NCBI RefSeq assembly: GCF_001045445.1
Contig: NZ_LFNF01000001.1
Coordinates: 124,001 to 188,000, forward strand
Source: Chryseobacterium sp. BLS98
GTDB lineage: Bacteria; Bacteroidota; Bacteroidia; Flavobacteriales; Weeksellaceae
DNA length: 64,000 nt
Direction of reading: 5' to 3'
Below, piece by piece: positions 33,718 to 43,311 of the stretch (its first letter is position 1; each line of letters opens with the position of its first letter). The notes below the pieces were generated by a model. The model was not told the DNA's origin. It was given only the letters and a program-made list of their open reading frames with translations, and ran no database searches. A program made the position numbers and the translations under genes.

Positions 33718-33759
33718 TGCTTCGTTGTTTTTTAATGAGTTAAACTTGATTTTCAGGTG

Positions 33760-33788
33760 CAAATATATTAATTTTTCTGAATATCCAA
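33760..33788 (-). promoter_or_regulatory. Promoter of the small transcript
   Basis: On the minus strand TTG (33786-33788), 18 bases, then TATATTTG (33760-33767), matching the Bacteroidetes TTG/TAnnTTTG promoter. It begins directly after the terminator of the upstream gene. Confidence 0.6.
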
Positions 33789-33795
33789 ATTTTTT

Positions 33796-33831
33796 AACAA
33801 AAAAGCCCGGATTATTTTATCCAGGCTTTAT
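33796..33831 (-). terminator. Terminator of the 166-residue stress-like gene
   Basis: On the minus strand AAAGCCTGGAT pairs with ATCCGGGCTTT (one wobble) followed by TTTTTT. Confidence 0.8.
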
Positions 33832-33843
33832 ATTTTTGAGAGA

Positions 33844-34344
33844 TTAATCTTTTGATCCTAAGCTGTCCATTTCATCATCCATTCCCTTAACTTCATTAGA
33901 GTGATATACTCTTTCTGATCCGAGAAAGTAAATGTTATGTCTTGCTTTGGCGATGATTCCGTTATATTCCTGTTCTGTCATCCCTTCAGGAATTGTATCG
34001 CGAGGTTTTGATGGTCTGCGATAGACTTCCAACGCACCGTTTTCATTTAAAACAGCTTTGGCCACTTTTGCCCGCTCGAGGTCATCTGTGTACACAATAA
34101 CGTTGCTTCTTCCTATACTGTGTTTGCGATAGGCCTCCAACATTTCTGCATCGTGAGCAAACACATAGTCGAAAAATCCTTTTGTCTGCTCGTCTTCCTG
34201 ATAGTGATCAGTCGACATTCCGCTTTCTACTTTTGACTTTGAGATAATAATATCTGCCTCGTTAAAGCCTTTTTCTTTTAAATCTTTTTTAATTTCCTCT
34301 GTATCTACAGTCACCGGAAATACTGAAACTACTGTATAAGCCAT
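33844..34344 (-). CDS. Hypothetical protein, possible general-stress domain
   Basis: 166 residues from the ATG giving MAYTVVSVFPV; the ORF extends nine residues upstream but the nearer ATG gives a cleaner start. The first 35 residues (VVSVFPVTVDTEEIKKDLKEKGFNEADIII) resemble the alternating beta-alpha start of general-stress (YflT/GS17M-like) domains, in which a short strand is followed by a helix and a second strand. The rest is acidic and soluble (VIVYTDDLERAKVAKAVL) with no catalytic motif. Monocistronic with its own terminator. Function is unknown. Confidence 0.65.
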   Translation of the reverse strand: MAYTVVSVFPVTVDTEEIKKDLKEKGFNEADIIISKSKVESGMSTDHYQEDEQTKGFFDYVFAHDAEMLEAYRKHSIGRSNVIVYTDDLERAKVAKAVLNENGALEVYRRPSKPRDTIPEGMTEQEYNGIIAKARHNIYFLGSERVYHSNEVKGMDDEMDSLGSKD

Positions 34345-34401
34345 AATGAAATTTTTCATTAGACTATACAAAAGCCATGCAATTTATCCTTTATAAAAAT
34401 G

Positions 34402-36519
34402 TTAATTTAGAAATTTTTCCAGAATTTCCACGGCACATTTAGGAAGATTGGTTCCCGGGCCGAAGATAAAATCTGCACCATTGGCATAAAGGAATTCATA
34501 ATCCTGCTGAGGAATAACACCTCCTACCACGATCGTTACATCATCTGCTCCGAGCTTCTTCAGTTCTTCCACGACCTGTGGAACAAGTGTTTTATGTCCT
34601 GCTGCAAGAGAAGATACTCCAAGGATGTGGATATCGTTTTCTACAGCCTGTTTGGCTACTTCTTCCGGTGTTTGGAATAATGGGGCCACATCAACATCAA
34701 ATCCCATATCCGCAAATGCAGTAGCTACCACTTTTGCTCCTCTGTCATGCCCGTCCTGGCCCATTTTAGCAACCATAAGTCTTGGGCGGCGGCCTTCTTC
34801 TTCTTCAAATTTCTGAGTAAGGTGAAGGGCTTTTTCAAAATATTCGTTTTTCCCTGCGTTCATGGCATATACTCCAGAGATGGTTTTAATATTGGCTTTA
34901 TATCTTCCGAAGGTTTCTTCCATGGCATCGCTCATTTCACCAAGAGTAACTCTTCTTCTGGCTGCTTCTATGCATAATGCAAGAAGGTTTCCTTTTCCGG
35001 TTTTTGCACTTTCGCGGATATCATTCAGAATTTGTGTAACAGCTTCAGGATTTCTTTCTGCTTTTATTTTTTCCAGTCTTTCAATCTGCTTTCTGCGAAC
35101 TTCTGTGTTATCAATATCCAGGATTTCAATACCATCCTGTTTCAATGCTGTTCTGAATGAGTTGACTCCGATGATAAACTCTTCCCCACTATCAATTTTA
35201 GCCTGCTTTTTAGCAGCCGCTTCTTCGATCCTCATTTTTGGAATTCCGGCTTCGATGGCTTTGGTCATTCCTCCTTCCTGTTCAACCTCATCGATGTATT
35301 TCATGGCTTCTTCGATCATCTGCTGGGTAAGGCTTTCTACAAGGTTACTTCCGCCCATAGCATCTACTACATCGCAAATCCCACTTTCCTGCTGAAGAAT
35401 AATTTGGGTATTTCTTGCAATTTTTGCTGAATAATCAGTCGGAAGGGCAATGGCCTCATCAAGGGCATTGGTATGCATCGACTGGGTTCCACCTAAAGCA
35501 GAAGAAAGGGCTTCGATGGCCGTTCTTGTAATATTGTTAAAAGGCTCCTGTTCTGTAAGGGACCATCCTGAGGTCTGTGAATGGGTTCTTAAGGCTAAAG
35601 ATTTCTGGTTTTGCGGATTGAACTGCTGTAAAAGGGTTGCCCAAATGTATCTCGCGGCACGCATTTTTGCAATTTCCATAAAGTGATTCATTCCGATGGC
35701 CCAGAAAAATGATAGCCTCGGGGCAAAATCATCAACATTCATTCCTGCTTTAATTCCTGTTCTTACATATTCCAGACCGTCTGCAAGGGTATAAGCCATT
35801 TCCAGCACCGGAGTGGCTCCGGCTTCCTGCATGTGGTATCCTGAAATAGAAATTGAGTTGAATTTCGGGATGTTCTGGGCTGTATATTCAAAGATGTCTG
35901 CAATGATTTTCATGGAAGGAGCCGGCGGATAAATGTAGGTATTCCTTACCATAAATTCCTTCAAAATATCATTCTGAATGGTTCCGGAAAGAAGCTCCTG
36001 CTTTACGCCCTGCTCTTCTGCGGCAACGATATAAAAAGACAAAATAGGAAGTACGGCACCATTCATGGTCATGGATACCGAGATCTGGTCCAATGGAATC
36101 TCATTGAAGAGGATTTTCATGTCTTCCACAGAATCAATAGCTACCCCTGCTTTACCAACGTCTCCAACTACTCTCGAATGATCGGAATCATATCCTCTGT
36201 GGGTAGCAAGATCGAAAGCTACGGAAAGTCCTTTCTGTCCTGCGGCAAGGTTTCTCCTGTAAAATGCATTGGATTCTTCTGCTGTGGAGAATCCGGCATA
36301 TTGCCTAATCGTCCACGGTTTTTGTACATACATGGTGGAATACGGCCCTCTGAGGTAAGGAGCAATTCCCGGAGAAGTCTGTGTTAAGGATTCATTCTTA
36401 ACATCTTTTGGGGTATAAGATGATTTTAACTCCAGACCGTCTTTTTCAAAATTATAGACTTCTCTTTCCTGAGGCTCTACATTAAAATCCGGTTTTTTCA
36501 CAGAAATTGTCTTTCGCAT
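34402..36519 (-). CDS. mutB: Methylmalonyl-CoA mutase, large (catalytic) subunit
   Basis: 705 residues: N-terminal TIM barrel with the substrate-binding segments [21 protein letters not shown] and [13 protein letters not shown], and a C-terminal B12-binding domain with DGHDRG (Asp589 to Gly594, His591 as the lower cobalt ligand) and [24 protein letters not shown]. It isomerises methylmalonyl-CoA to succinyl-CoA with adenosylcobalamin. The usual small subunit gene is not next to it in this window, on either side. MeaB, its GTPase chaperone, is encoded about 10 kb away. Confidence 0.95.
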   Translation of the reverse strand: MRKTISVKKPDFNVEPQEREVYNFEKDGLELKSSYTPKDVKNESLTQTSPGIAPYLRGPYSTMYVQKPWTIRQYAGFSTAEESNAFYRRNLAAGQKGLSVAFDLATHRGYDSDHSRVVGDVGKAGVAIDSVEDMKILFNEIPLDQISVSMTMNGAVLPILSFYIVAAEEQGVKQELLSGTIQNDILKEFMVRNTYIYPPAPSMKIIADIFEYTAQNIPKFNSISISGYHMQEAGATPVLEMAYTLADGLEYVRTGIKAGMNVDDFAPRLSFFWAIGMNHFMEIAKMRAARYIWATLLQQFNPQNQKSLALRTHSQTSGWSLTEQEPFNNITRTAIEALSSALGGTQSMHTNALDEAIALPTDYSAKIARNTQIILQQESGICDVVDAMGGSNLVESLTQQMIEEAMKYIDEVEQEGGMTKAIEAGIPKMRIEEAAAKKQAKIDSGEEFIIGVNSFRTALKQDGIEILDIDNTEVRRKQIERLEKIKAERNPEAVTQILNDIRESAKTGKGNLLALCIEAARRRVTLGEMSDAMEETFGRYKANIKTISGVYAMNAGKNEYFEKALHLTQKFEEEEGRRPRLMVAKMGQDGHDRGAKVVATAFADMGFDVDVAPLFQTPEEVAKQAVENDIHILGVSSLAAGHKTLVPQVVEELKKLGADDVTIVVGGVIPQQDYEFLYANGADFIFGPGTNLPKCAVEILEKFLN

Positions 36520-36608
36520 TCCAATATTTTTTGTCTGCGTAAAGTTAATTTTTTTGAACGAAACATGAAACTTATGTTAATTCACAGTTTTACTGAATTT
36601 TAACGTAT

Positions 36609-36642
36609 AAAAAAGACCGGACAATTGCCCGGTCTTTTTTAT
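36609..36642 (-). terminator. Terminator of the first reprolysin-like protease gene
   Basis: AAAAGACCGG and CCGGTCTTTT form a stem with A and T runs on both sides; on the minus strand it ends the 985-residue protease gene. Its core resembles the terminator of the neighbouring paralogue. Confidence 0.8.
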
Positions 36643-36657
36643 TGATATACTTATTTC

Positions 36658-39615
36658 TTATTTTTTGATAAGTTTAGTATTGTAAGTGTTTTTGTCATCT
36701 TTAATTGTGATGACGTACACTCCTTTTACCAGCTGTGCCACATTAATTCTCTGACCATCAATCTGACCTTGCTGAACGATTCTACCGTCTGCACTGTAAA
36801 TGCTGTAATCTGCTTTTCCTTTCAGGTTTTTAATTTCTACGAAAGTATCTGCAGGATTTGGATAAATAGATATTTCTGATGTTTTTACCGTGTTTACATC
36901 ATTTACCGCCAATCCGCTTGTGATTTTCACAGAAAGGTCCATGACGCTTCCTGCCTGGTTGGTATTTCCGCAAGCATTATTTAATGCGCCATTGAAGTTT
37001 CCGGCCACTCTCATTCTCAGAAGTTTATCTCCGCTGTATGCTGTTGTGGGAACGGTAAATGTTGCTGTCTCCGTTCTAGTTCCTGTTGCAGAGGCAGAAG
37101 TCATTACTTTTTCTGTTGCTTCAAAAATCCCGTTTCTGTTATAATCGATCCAGGCATTTACGGTAAACGGATACTGAGCATAGCTGGAAGAGCTTCCTGC
37201 CAATACAGAAATGGTATATTGAGTTCCTTTTGTAAGGTTCACAACCTGTGCCGGGTTCTCACTCACATCCTTGTATGATCTGAAAGTTCCGTCGGTATAG
37301 TTAACATTGGAAAGCTGAACACGTGCAATAGTTCCTAACTGATTGATTCCTGTAGTCAGCAAGCAATAATCTATCCCGGTTTTTAATCCTTTTGTTTTAA
37401 AGGTATAATTGGTGGAGAAAGCTCCCGGTACACTGTTTACAACCGCTGCAACCTGTACTTCAAAATTGGTTTCGTCTTCCAAACCAGTCAGAACTACAGA
37501 ATTCACCATACTTGTTGTATTGGACCAGTTGGTATCGCCTACTTTTCTATAATTTACAGAATAGGTAGCAGCTCCCGGAACACTGTTCCAGGAAACTCTT
37601 GCAGTGGTTTTGAAGACTTCCGTATCTATCGCGGAAACTCCTGTTGGTGCTGCTGATGTAGATGTTGGCGCAGCCCCTACATTAAGTGCCGGAGAAACAG
37701 CGTAGAATATATTCCCGATTGCTGATATTCTTAATTTAACAGCTCCTGTTAAACTTGCCGGCAGCTGACCTGTGTAGCTCCCCGTATTTGGTACTGAAGC
37801 AGCCAGATCTGTCCAGGTAACTCCGTTATCTGTGGTATAATCTATTTTAACATTAGCCACATTGTAAGGAGCGGCTGTAGTATTGGCTACATCCCACTGT
37901 ATTGTGTTTGAGGCATTGTTATATAAAACCGAGGAAGTGGTAAGACCGTTAAATTTAAACGGACCGTCATTTCCTACCACTACTGTAGTTTCCAGGGAGG
38001 AAACCATTGGTCTTAAAGGGTTTGCATCTCTTAATGTTACTGCATATTTTAAAGTTCTTGGGATATAACTTACAGTTTCCCAGTTTGTTTTATCGGTAAG
38101 TTTTCCGTCCATTACTGCAGCAAAGCTTGGGAAATATCTTCTTCCACCCACTGTTCCAAAATATGATCTTGCTATGCTTCCTTCGGTATTGTATCCCCAG
38201 CCGCTGTCTCCTGAAATGGTATTGTTGGCTCCAACACTGTCATACTGCTCCCAAGTATAGGTAAACGGATCTCCCTGTGCATCTGTTGCAGAAGCATCCA
38301 GATAATAAGCTGTTCCTTTCGGGATATTTCTTGAGGTAAGCGGTGAAATTACCGGGGCTGTATTGGTTGTAATATCTGCAGATGTTCCGCAGGTTGTTTT
38401 TGAATCAAGACTTGTTAATATCTGATTGATTGAGGAATAGTGGAAGTAGGCATCAGAATTCATCTGTACATTATCTCCCGTAATTCCTGCATATGCCATG
38501 ATGGTAGTTCCTCCTCCGGGTTCTATATTTACTCCGGAATTTTCTGATGAATGGGAGAATGTATGGTTTCCACCAAGCTGGTGTCCCATTTCGTGGGCTA
38601 CATAATCAATATCAAACAAGTCTCCTACCGGATTGGTATTTTGGGTGAATGCTGATCCTTTTGCCAGGTTGGTAGAACTTGTAGGATCCTTACATGTAGA
38701 TCCGATAGAACCGGCATTTCCGTTTCCTCCAGCTGCATTAAATACGTGTCCCATATCGTAATTGGCATTCCCAACCACAGAGGTCAGGGTCTGCTGCAGA
38801 TTAAGGTTCAGGTTTCCAGTGTAAGGATCTGAGGTAGGATCTGTATATATGATCGCCGGGATATCCTGAATAATGGCTTTAATCCCGAACTCCTTTTCAA
38901 ATACACCGTTCACACGGGTCATGGTGGCATTCATCTGGATTACTGTATTGGTAGTTCCTCCGGCCGGATCGAATTTTTTGGTGTATTCTCCTGTGGTGGA
39001 AAGGGCAAGCCTGTATGTTCTGTATTTTGTAATGGAAGGCCTGCTGGTAATTCCTACGTTAGAAAGATTATTTCTCCCATGGATTTCCAGTGATTTAATA
39101 TCTTTAGCATTCTTCTCTTCCGTAGTACACTCAAAGCCATTATCGCTTGCTGTTCTTTTGGTTTTATAGAAAACTCCATAGGTCTGTTTGTCTGTAGTGA
39201 TCGGCTCTATGAACTGAAATACTCCGTTTTTGATGATCATGGACTGTATTTCGGTAGGAGCAGTACTGAATCTTACATATTTGGAAGGGTCATCAATCCC
39301 CACCCCTACATATGATCCTAGCTGATAACGGTCTGCCATAGATTTTTCTACAACAGGATCGCTGTATACAGCAAATTTTTCAATTTTTCCTTCTGCTGTA
39401 GGAAGAGAAATAATTACAGGTTTTGCATCTTTACCTGTTTCTACCGCATCTTTTAGAATATTTCTAAGTGATGCCAAATCTACTCTATAAGAGTACTGAA
39501 CTTCAACTTCTTTCCTGATTTGGGAAGTTTTCTGGGATGCAGGTTCCCACCTTTGTGCATAAACAGACGCCAGACCGGCAGAAAGTGCACAAACCAGTAA
39601 AATTTTCTTTTTCAT
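36658..39615 (-). CDS. Secreted reprolysin-like metalloprotease, GEVED and T9SS domains (copy A)
   Basis: 985 residues: signal peptide (ends near residue 20, VYAQ), propeptide-like region (about 25-190), metzincin catalytic domain with the extended zinc motif HEMGHQLGGNH at 341-351 and the Met-turn segment TTIMAYAGI, a fibronectin type III domain (about 670-755), a GEVED domain (about 790-880; AWIDYNRNGIFEATEKV) and a C-terminal T9SS type A sorting domain (about 915-985, ISIYPNPADTFVEI ... KGVYVITIKDDKNTYNTKLIKK). It should be a type IX-secreted extracellular protease. Its neighbour is a close paralogue in the same orientation. Confidence 0.92.
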   Translation of the reverse strand: MKKKILLVCALSAGLASVYAQRWEPASQKTSQIRKEVEVQYSYRVDLASLRNILKDAVETGKDAKPVIISLPTAEGKIEKFAVYSDPVVEKSMADRYQLGSYVGVGIDDPSKYVRFSTAPTEIQSMIIKNGVFQFIEPITTDKQTYGVFYKTKRTASDNGFECTTEEKNAKDIKSLEIHGRNNLSNVGITSRPSITKYRTYRLALSTTGEYTKKFDPAGGTTNTVIQMNATMTRVNGVFEKEFGIKAIIQDIPAIIYTDPTSDPYTGNLNLNLQQTLTSVVGNANYDMGHVFNAAGGNGNAGSIGSTCKDPTSSTNLAKGSAFTQNTNPVGDLFDIDYVAHEMGHQLGGNHTFSHSSENSGVNIEPGGGTTIMAYAGITGDNVQMNSDAYFHYSSINQILTSLDSKTTCGTSADITTNTAPVISPLTSRNIPKGTAYYLDASATDAQGDPFTYTWEQYDSVGANNTISGDSGWGYNTEGSIARSYFGTVGGRRYFPSFAAVMDGKLTDKTNWETVSYIPRTLKYAVTLRDANPLRPMVSSLETTVVVGNDGPFKFNGLTTSSVLYNNASNTIQWDVANTTAAPYNVANVKIDYTTDNGVTWTDLAASVPNTGSYTGQLPASLTGAVKLRISAIGNIFYAVSPALNVGAAPTSTSAAPTGVSAIDTEVFKTTARVSWNSVPGAATYSVNYRKVGDTNWSNTTSMVNSVVLTGLEDETNFEVQVAAVVNSVPGAFSTNYTFKTKGLKTGIDYCLLTTGINQLGTIARVQLSNVNYTDGTFRSYKDVSENPAQVVNLTKGTQYTISVLAGSSSSYAQYPFTVNAWIDYNRNGIFEATEKVMTSASATGTRTETATFTVPTTAYSGDKLLRMRVAGNFNGALNNACGNTNQAGSVMDLSVKITSGLAVNDVNTVKTSEISIYPNPADTFVEIKNLKGKADYSIYSADGRIVQQGQIDGQRINVAQLVKGVYVITIKDDKNTYNTKLIKK

Positions 39616-39652
39616 AATTACAGTGATTTCGAAAGATTATTAAGCATTTTTA

Positions 39653-39660
39653 CAAAAATA
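39653..39660 (-). promoter_or_regulatory. Promoter -7 box of protease copy A
   Basis: On the minus strand TATTTTTG matches TAnnTTTG, 37 bases before the ATG. Confidence 0.5.
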
Positions 39661-39765
39661 GAAATTAAAACACAAATATTAACATTAAAAAAGTTTATTT
39701 GATGTTAAAATATCAAATTAAAATTGGAATATATAAAATATGGACGGTACACAGGAGGATATTAA

Positions 39766-39795
39766 ATAAAAAAGACCGGGCAAATACCCGGTCTC
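39766..39795 (-). terminator. Terminator of protease copy B
   Basis: AGACCGGG (39773-39780) pairs with CCCGGTCT (39787-39794) over a six-base loop, then a T run on the minus strand. Confidence 0.85.
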
Positions 39796-39816
39796 ATTTA
39801 TGGCAATACTTACTTA

Positions 39817-42800
39817 TTATTTTTTGATAAGCTTAGTATTGTATGTATTATTATCATCTTTAATAGTGATCACATAGACTCCTTTATTCAAGCTAGCTAC
39901 GTTAATGATCTGATCATTAAGATCTCCACTTTGAACCAATCTTCCGTCTGCGCTGTAGATTTTGTAATCTGCTTTTCCTTTAAGGTTTCTAACGCCTACA
40001 AAAGTATCGGCAGGATTTGGATAAATCTCAACTTCAGATTTTGTCGCTTTAGTTTCTTCTACCGCAAGCGCGCTTCCGAAAATTTTCACAGAGAAATCCA
40101 TTACGCTTCCTGCGCCACTCGGGATAGTTCCATTAGTACCGCAAGCATTATTTAATGCTGTAGAATAGTTAGATGCCACTCTCATACCAACCACTCTGTT
40201 TCCAACGACAGCTGAAGCCGGAACCGTAAAGTTACCTGCCACATTTCCTACTCCTACACCACCTGAAACCTGGCTGTAGTTGGTTGCAGGGCTTGTGTAT
40301 ACTTTTTCTGTTGATTCATATACTCCGTTTCTGTTATAATCAATCCACACATTATAAGTCATAGGAGCTCCCTGGGTATAAAGTCCGAAAATAGTGATAG
40401 GATAAGAGTTTCCTCTGATAAGGTTAATCACTTTTGCCGGGTCTTCACTTACATCTTTGTATGATCTGATATTTGTATCGATATGATTCACATTGGAAAG
40501 CTGTACTCTTGCAATGTTTCCTACTCCATTGTAACCTGTATTTAAGATACAGTAATTAACTCCTGTTGCCAGTGGTTTTGTTTTGAAAACATAGTTGGAA
40601 GAGAAAGCTCCCGGTACGCTGTTTACAACAGCTGCTACCTGTACATCGTAAGGCATTTCGTCTTCAAGACTGCTTAATAAGATTGAATTGGTTGTACTTG
40701 TCGCATTAGTCCATGTAGAAGTTCCTGTTTTTCTGTAATTTACAGAATAAGAAGCTGCTCCCGGCACACTGTTCCACGATACAATTGCAGAATTTTTAAG
40801 TACATCTGCTGCTGTAGTAGATACTCCTGTTGGTGCTGCTGTAGTAGAAGTAGGTGCAGCTCCTATTGTTACTGCAGGAGATACTGCATAGAATATATTG
40901 TTGATAGCAGATATTCTTAATTTAACAGTCCCCGTTAAGCTTCCCGGCATCTGTGCAGTATAGGTACCTGTGTTTGGCGTAGAAGCTACCAATTCTGTCC
41001 AGGTCGTCCCGTTGTCAGCTGTATAGTCTATTTTTACGTTCGCAACATTATAAGGAGCTGTATTTGTATTGGCTACGGCCCACTTAATTGTGTTGGATGC
41101 ATTGTTATATAAAGTTGTAGAAGCCGTAAGACCGTTAAATTTAAATGGTCCGTCATTTCCTACATTTACTGTTGTTTCCAAAGATGAAAGCATTGGTCTC
41201 TGTGCGTTTTCATCTCTTACGGTTACTGCATAATGCAATAATCTTGGAACATAAGAAACAGTTTCCCAGCTAGGTTTTGTGTTATTTGGAAGGCTTGCTT
41301 TATTGGTCAGAATTCCGTCCATAACCAAAGGTAAACTTGGGAAGTATCTTCTTCCGCTTGTGGTTCCGAAATAAGATCTTGTTAATGCTCCCTGTGTATT
41401 GTAGCCCCATCCCGCATCTCCGGAAATGGTAGCATCATCGTCTACACTGTCATACTGTTCCCATGTATATTTTACAGGATCGGTATCTGTTGCTGTAGCC
41501 TCTAAATAATAGGCTGTTCCTTTAGGAATGCTGTATGCTGTAAGCGGAGAAATAACAGGTGCTGTATTGGTTGTAATGTTTTGCGAAACACCACAAGTTG
41601 TCTTCGCATCAAGGTTATTAAGAATCTGGTTAACAGAAGCATAATGAAAATAAGCATCAGAGCTCATCTGTACATTATCTCCTGTAATTCCGGCATACCC
41701 CATAATTGTAGTACCTCCTCCCGGCTCTATGTTTACACCTGAACCTTCTGTGTTGTTAGAGAATGTATGGTTCCCTCCTAACTGGTGTCCTAATTCGTGG
41801 GCCACATAATCGATATCAAAAGAGTCTCCTGATGGAATTCCATTGGCAGGAGAAGTAAATCCAGAACCTTTGTAAGCTACCGGAGATCCCTGATTCAATG
41901 TCATATCATCACTACAGATACATCCGATACATCCGGCGTTACCACCTCCTCCATCGGCACCAAATAAATGTCCGATATCAAAATTGGCTTCTCCTACGTT
42001 ATTATGAAGAGTATTCATCAATTCTGCATTCCATGCTCCGTCACCTACACCCACATCTGAGTCTGAATAAGGATCCGTAGCAGCATCGATATAAATAACA
42101 TTCTGATAATCCTGAACAAGAAGTTTAATCCCGAAATCTTTTTCGAAGACTCCATTTACACGAGTCATTGTATTATTCATTGCTATTATTGCAGGAGCTT
42201 TTTTCTGAGCATCCGTTGCTGTAGCAGGTACTCCGGCTTGAGCCATGAAATATTGTGTGTATTCTGCTGTAACAGACATCGCCAATTTATAGGTTCTGTA
42301 TTTTGTACTTGCAGGTCTGCTTGTAATTCCTACATTAGAAAGCTTTTTTTTACCGTTCTCTTTAAGGAACTGGATATCTTTGCTATTCTTTTCGTTGGTT
42401 CCGCACTCGAATCCCTGCTCGCTGCTTGTTCTTTTTGTCTTATAGAACACTCCGTAAGTCTGCTTATCTGTAGTGATCGGCTCGATGAACTGGAATACTC
42501 CGTCCTTGATGATCATAGACTGCATTTCTGTAGGAGATGTACTGAATCTTAAATATTTAGAAGGGTCGTCCACACCTACTCCTACATATGATCCTAGCTG
42601 ATATCTGTCTGCCATAGACTTTTCCATCACCGGATTGCTGTATACCGCAAATTTTTCAATTTTCCCTTCTACTGTAGGAAGAGAAATAATAACAGGTTTG
42701 GCATCTTTCCCGGTTTCTACTGCATCTTTTAAAATGCTTCTAAGTGATGCCAGATCTACCCGGTAAGAGTATTTTACATCCACTTCTTTTCTGATTTGGG

Positions 42801-42891
42801 ATGTTCTCTGCGATGCAGGCTCCCATCTCTGTGCATTAAAACTGGCAACACCAGCAGCTAATGCACAAACTAGTAAAATTCTTTTTTTCAT
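39817..42891 (-). CDS. Secreted reprolysin-like metalloprotease, GEVED and T9SS domains (copy B)
   Basis: 1024 residues with the same order as copy A: signal peptide, propeptide, catalytic domain with HELGHQLGGNH at 365-375 and TTIMGYAGI, fibronectin type III, GEVED (NVWIDYNRNGVYESTEKV) and C-terminal T9SS sorting domain ending NTYNTKLIKK. Compared with A it has insertions before the zinc motif (including a CIGCICSDD segment near residue 325, four cysteines that could form disulfides) and in the GEVED domain. The tandem pair suggests recent duplication followed by divergence around the substrate-facing part. Confidence 0.92.
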   Translation of the reverse strand: MKKRILLVCALAAGVASFNAQRWEPASQRTSQIRKEVDVKYSYRVDLASLRSILKDAVETGKDAKPVIISLPTVEGKIEKFAVYSNPVMEKSMADRYQLGSYVGVGVDDPSKYLRFSTSPTEMQSMIIKDGVFQFIEPITTDKQTYGVFYKTKRTSSEQGFECGTNEKNSKDIQFLKENGKKKLSNVGITSRPASTKYRTYKLAMSVTAEYTQYFMAQAGVPATATDAQKKAPAIIAMNNTMTRVNGVFEKDFGIKLLVQDYQNVIYIDAATDPYSDSDVGVGDGAWNAELMNTLHNNVGEANFDIGHLFGADGGGGNAGCIGCICSDDMTLNQGSPVAYKGSGFTSPANGIPSGDSFDIDYVAHELGHQLGGNHTFSNNTEGSGVNIEPGGGTTIMGYAGITGDNVQMSSDAYFHYASVNQILNNLDAKTTCGVSQNITTNTAPVISPLTAYSIPKGTAYYLEATATDTDPVKYTWEQYDSVDDDATISGDAGWGYNTQGALTRSYFGTTSGRRYFPSLPLVMDGILTNKASLPNNTKPSWETVSYVPRLLHYAVTVRDENAQRPMLSSLETTVNVGNDGPFKFNGLTASTTLYNNASNTIKWAVANTNTAPYNVANVKIDYTADNGTTWTELVASTPNTGTYTAQMPGSLTGTVKLRISAINNIFYAVSPAVTIGAAPTSTTAAPTGVSTTAADVLKNSAIVSWNSVPGAASYSVNYRKTGTSTWTNATSTTNSILLSSLEDEMPYDVQVAAVVNSVPGAFSSNYVFKTKPLATGVNYCILNTGYNGVGNIARVQLSNVNHIDTNIRSYKDVSEDPAKVINLIRGNSYPITIFGLYTQGAPMTYNVWIDYNRNGVYESTEKVYTSPATNYSQVSGGVGVGNVAGNFTVPASAVVGNRVVGMRVASNYSTALNNACGTNGTIPSGAGSVMDFSVKIFGSALAVEETKATKSEVEIYPNPADTFVGVRNLKGKADYKIYSADGRLVQSGDLNDQIINVASLNKGVYVITIKDDNNTYNTKLIKK

Positions 42892-42935
42892 AATGATCTA
42901 CAAGAATAGAATTAATAAATTTTAAATATCCATAG

Positions 42936-42943
42936 CAAAAATA
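42936..42943 (-). promoter_or_regulatory. Promoter -7 box of protease copy B
   Basis: On the minus strand TATTTTTG matches TAnnTTTG, 44 bases before the ATG. Confidence 0.5.
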
Positions 42944-43287
42944 ACAATTTAACACATAACGCCATTAAAAAAAATAACTAATTTCAATGATATCAACTCT
43001 TTTTTTTATTTTTTATTATTAATTCACTTTTTATTTATTCTCATTTCATATAAAGAAAACAGTAGAAGATTCATATTTTTTAGGCTATTTGTTTAATTGA
43101 CTTCATTTTTTCCAATTTTAATAAAATTGGGCAATTCCCGAAGAAATTTCTCTTAAAAAATGAATAAACCGCAGTGATAATCAGGAAAAAAAGCTCTGAC
43201 AACCAGCACTTTATTTTTTAAACTGATCATTTTTTAATTCAATGATAAACGGGTTATTTTAATATCTTTCAGTGGTTCTTTTTTTAA

Positions 43288-43295
43288 TACTTTTG
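43288..43295 (+). promoter_or_regulatory. Promoter -7 box of the TPR-AraC regulator
   Basis: TACTTTTG matches TAnnTTTG, 16 bases before the ATG. Confidence 0.5.
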
Positions 43296-43311
43296 TATAA
43301 AAACACCTTTA

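Larger units (their letters stand above)
33584..33753 (-). ncRNA. Candidate small transcript upstream of rtcB
   Basis: A self-contained transcription unit of about 170 bases: a promoter (33760-33788), then a folded region (hairpin ACCGC-TTATA-GTGGT near 33674-33688), ending in a terminator (33584-33619). The unit is separated from the gene upstream by that gene's own terminator and from rtcB by about 200 bases. It contains a 25-codon frame (33640-33717), so it may be a small RNA, a small mRNA, or both. I cannot assign it to a known RNA family by eye. Confidence 0.5.
42892..43311. other. A/T-rich intergenic stretch
   Basis: A 420-base region of very low G+C between two divergently transcribed genes. 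It holds a promoter box for each (42936-42943 minus, 43288-43295 plus). I see no ORF, hairpin or RNA gene of note. It marks the left edge of an A/T-rich accessory patch. Confidence 0.5.

Noticed and set aside
34862..35395. 177-codon plus-strand frame antisense to methylmalonyl-CoA mutase
   Set aside because: It is a shadow of a highly conserved gene, Ser/Leu-rich, and has no promoter or homology pattern.
42892..43311. Origin of replication in the A/T-rich gap
   Set aside because: No DnaA box cluster or neighbouring dnaA/dnaN; low G+C alone is not enough.
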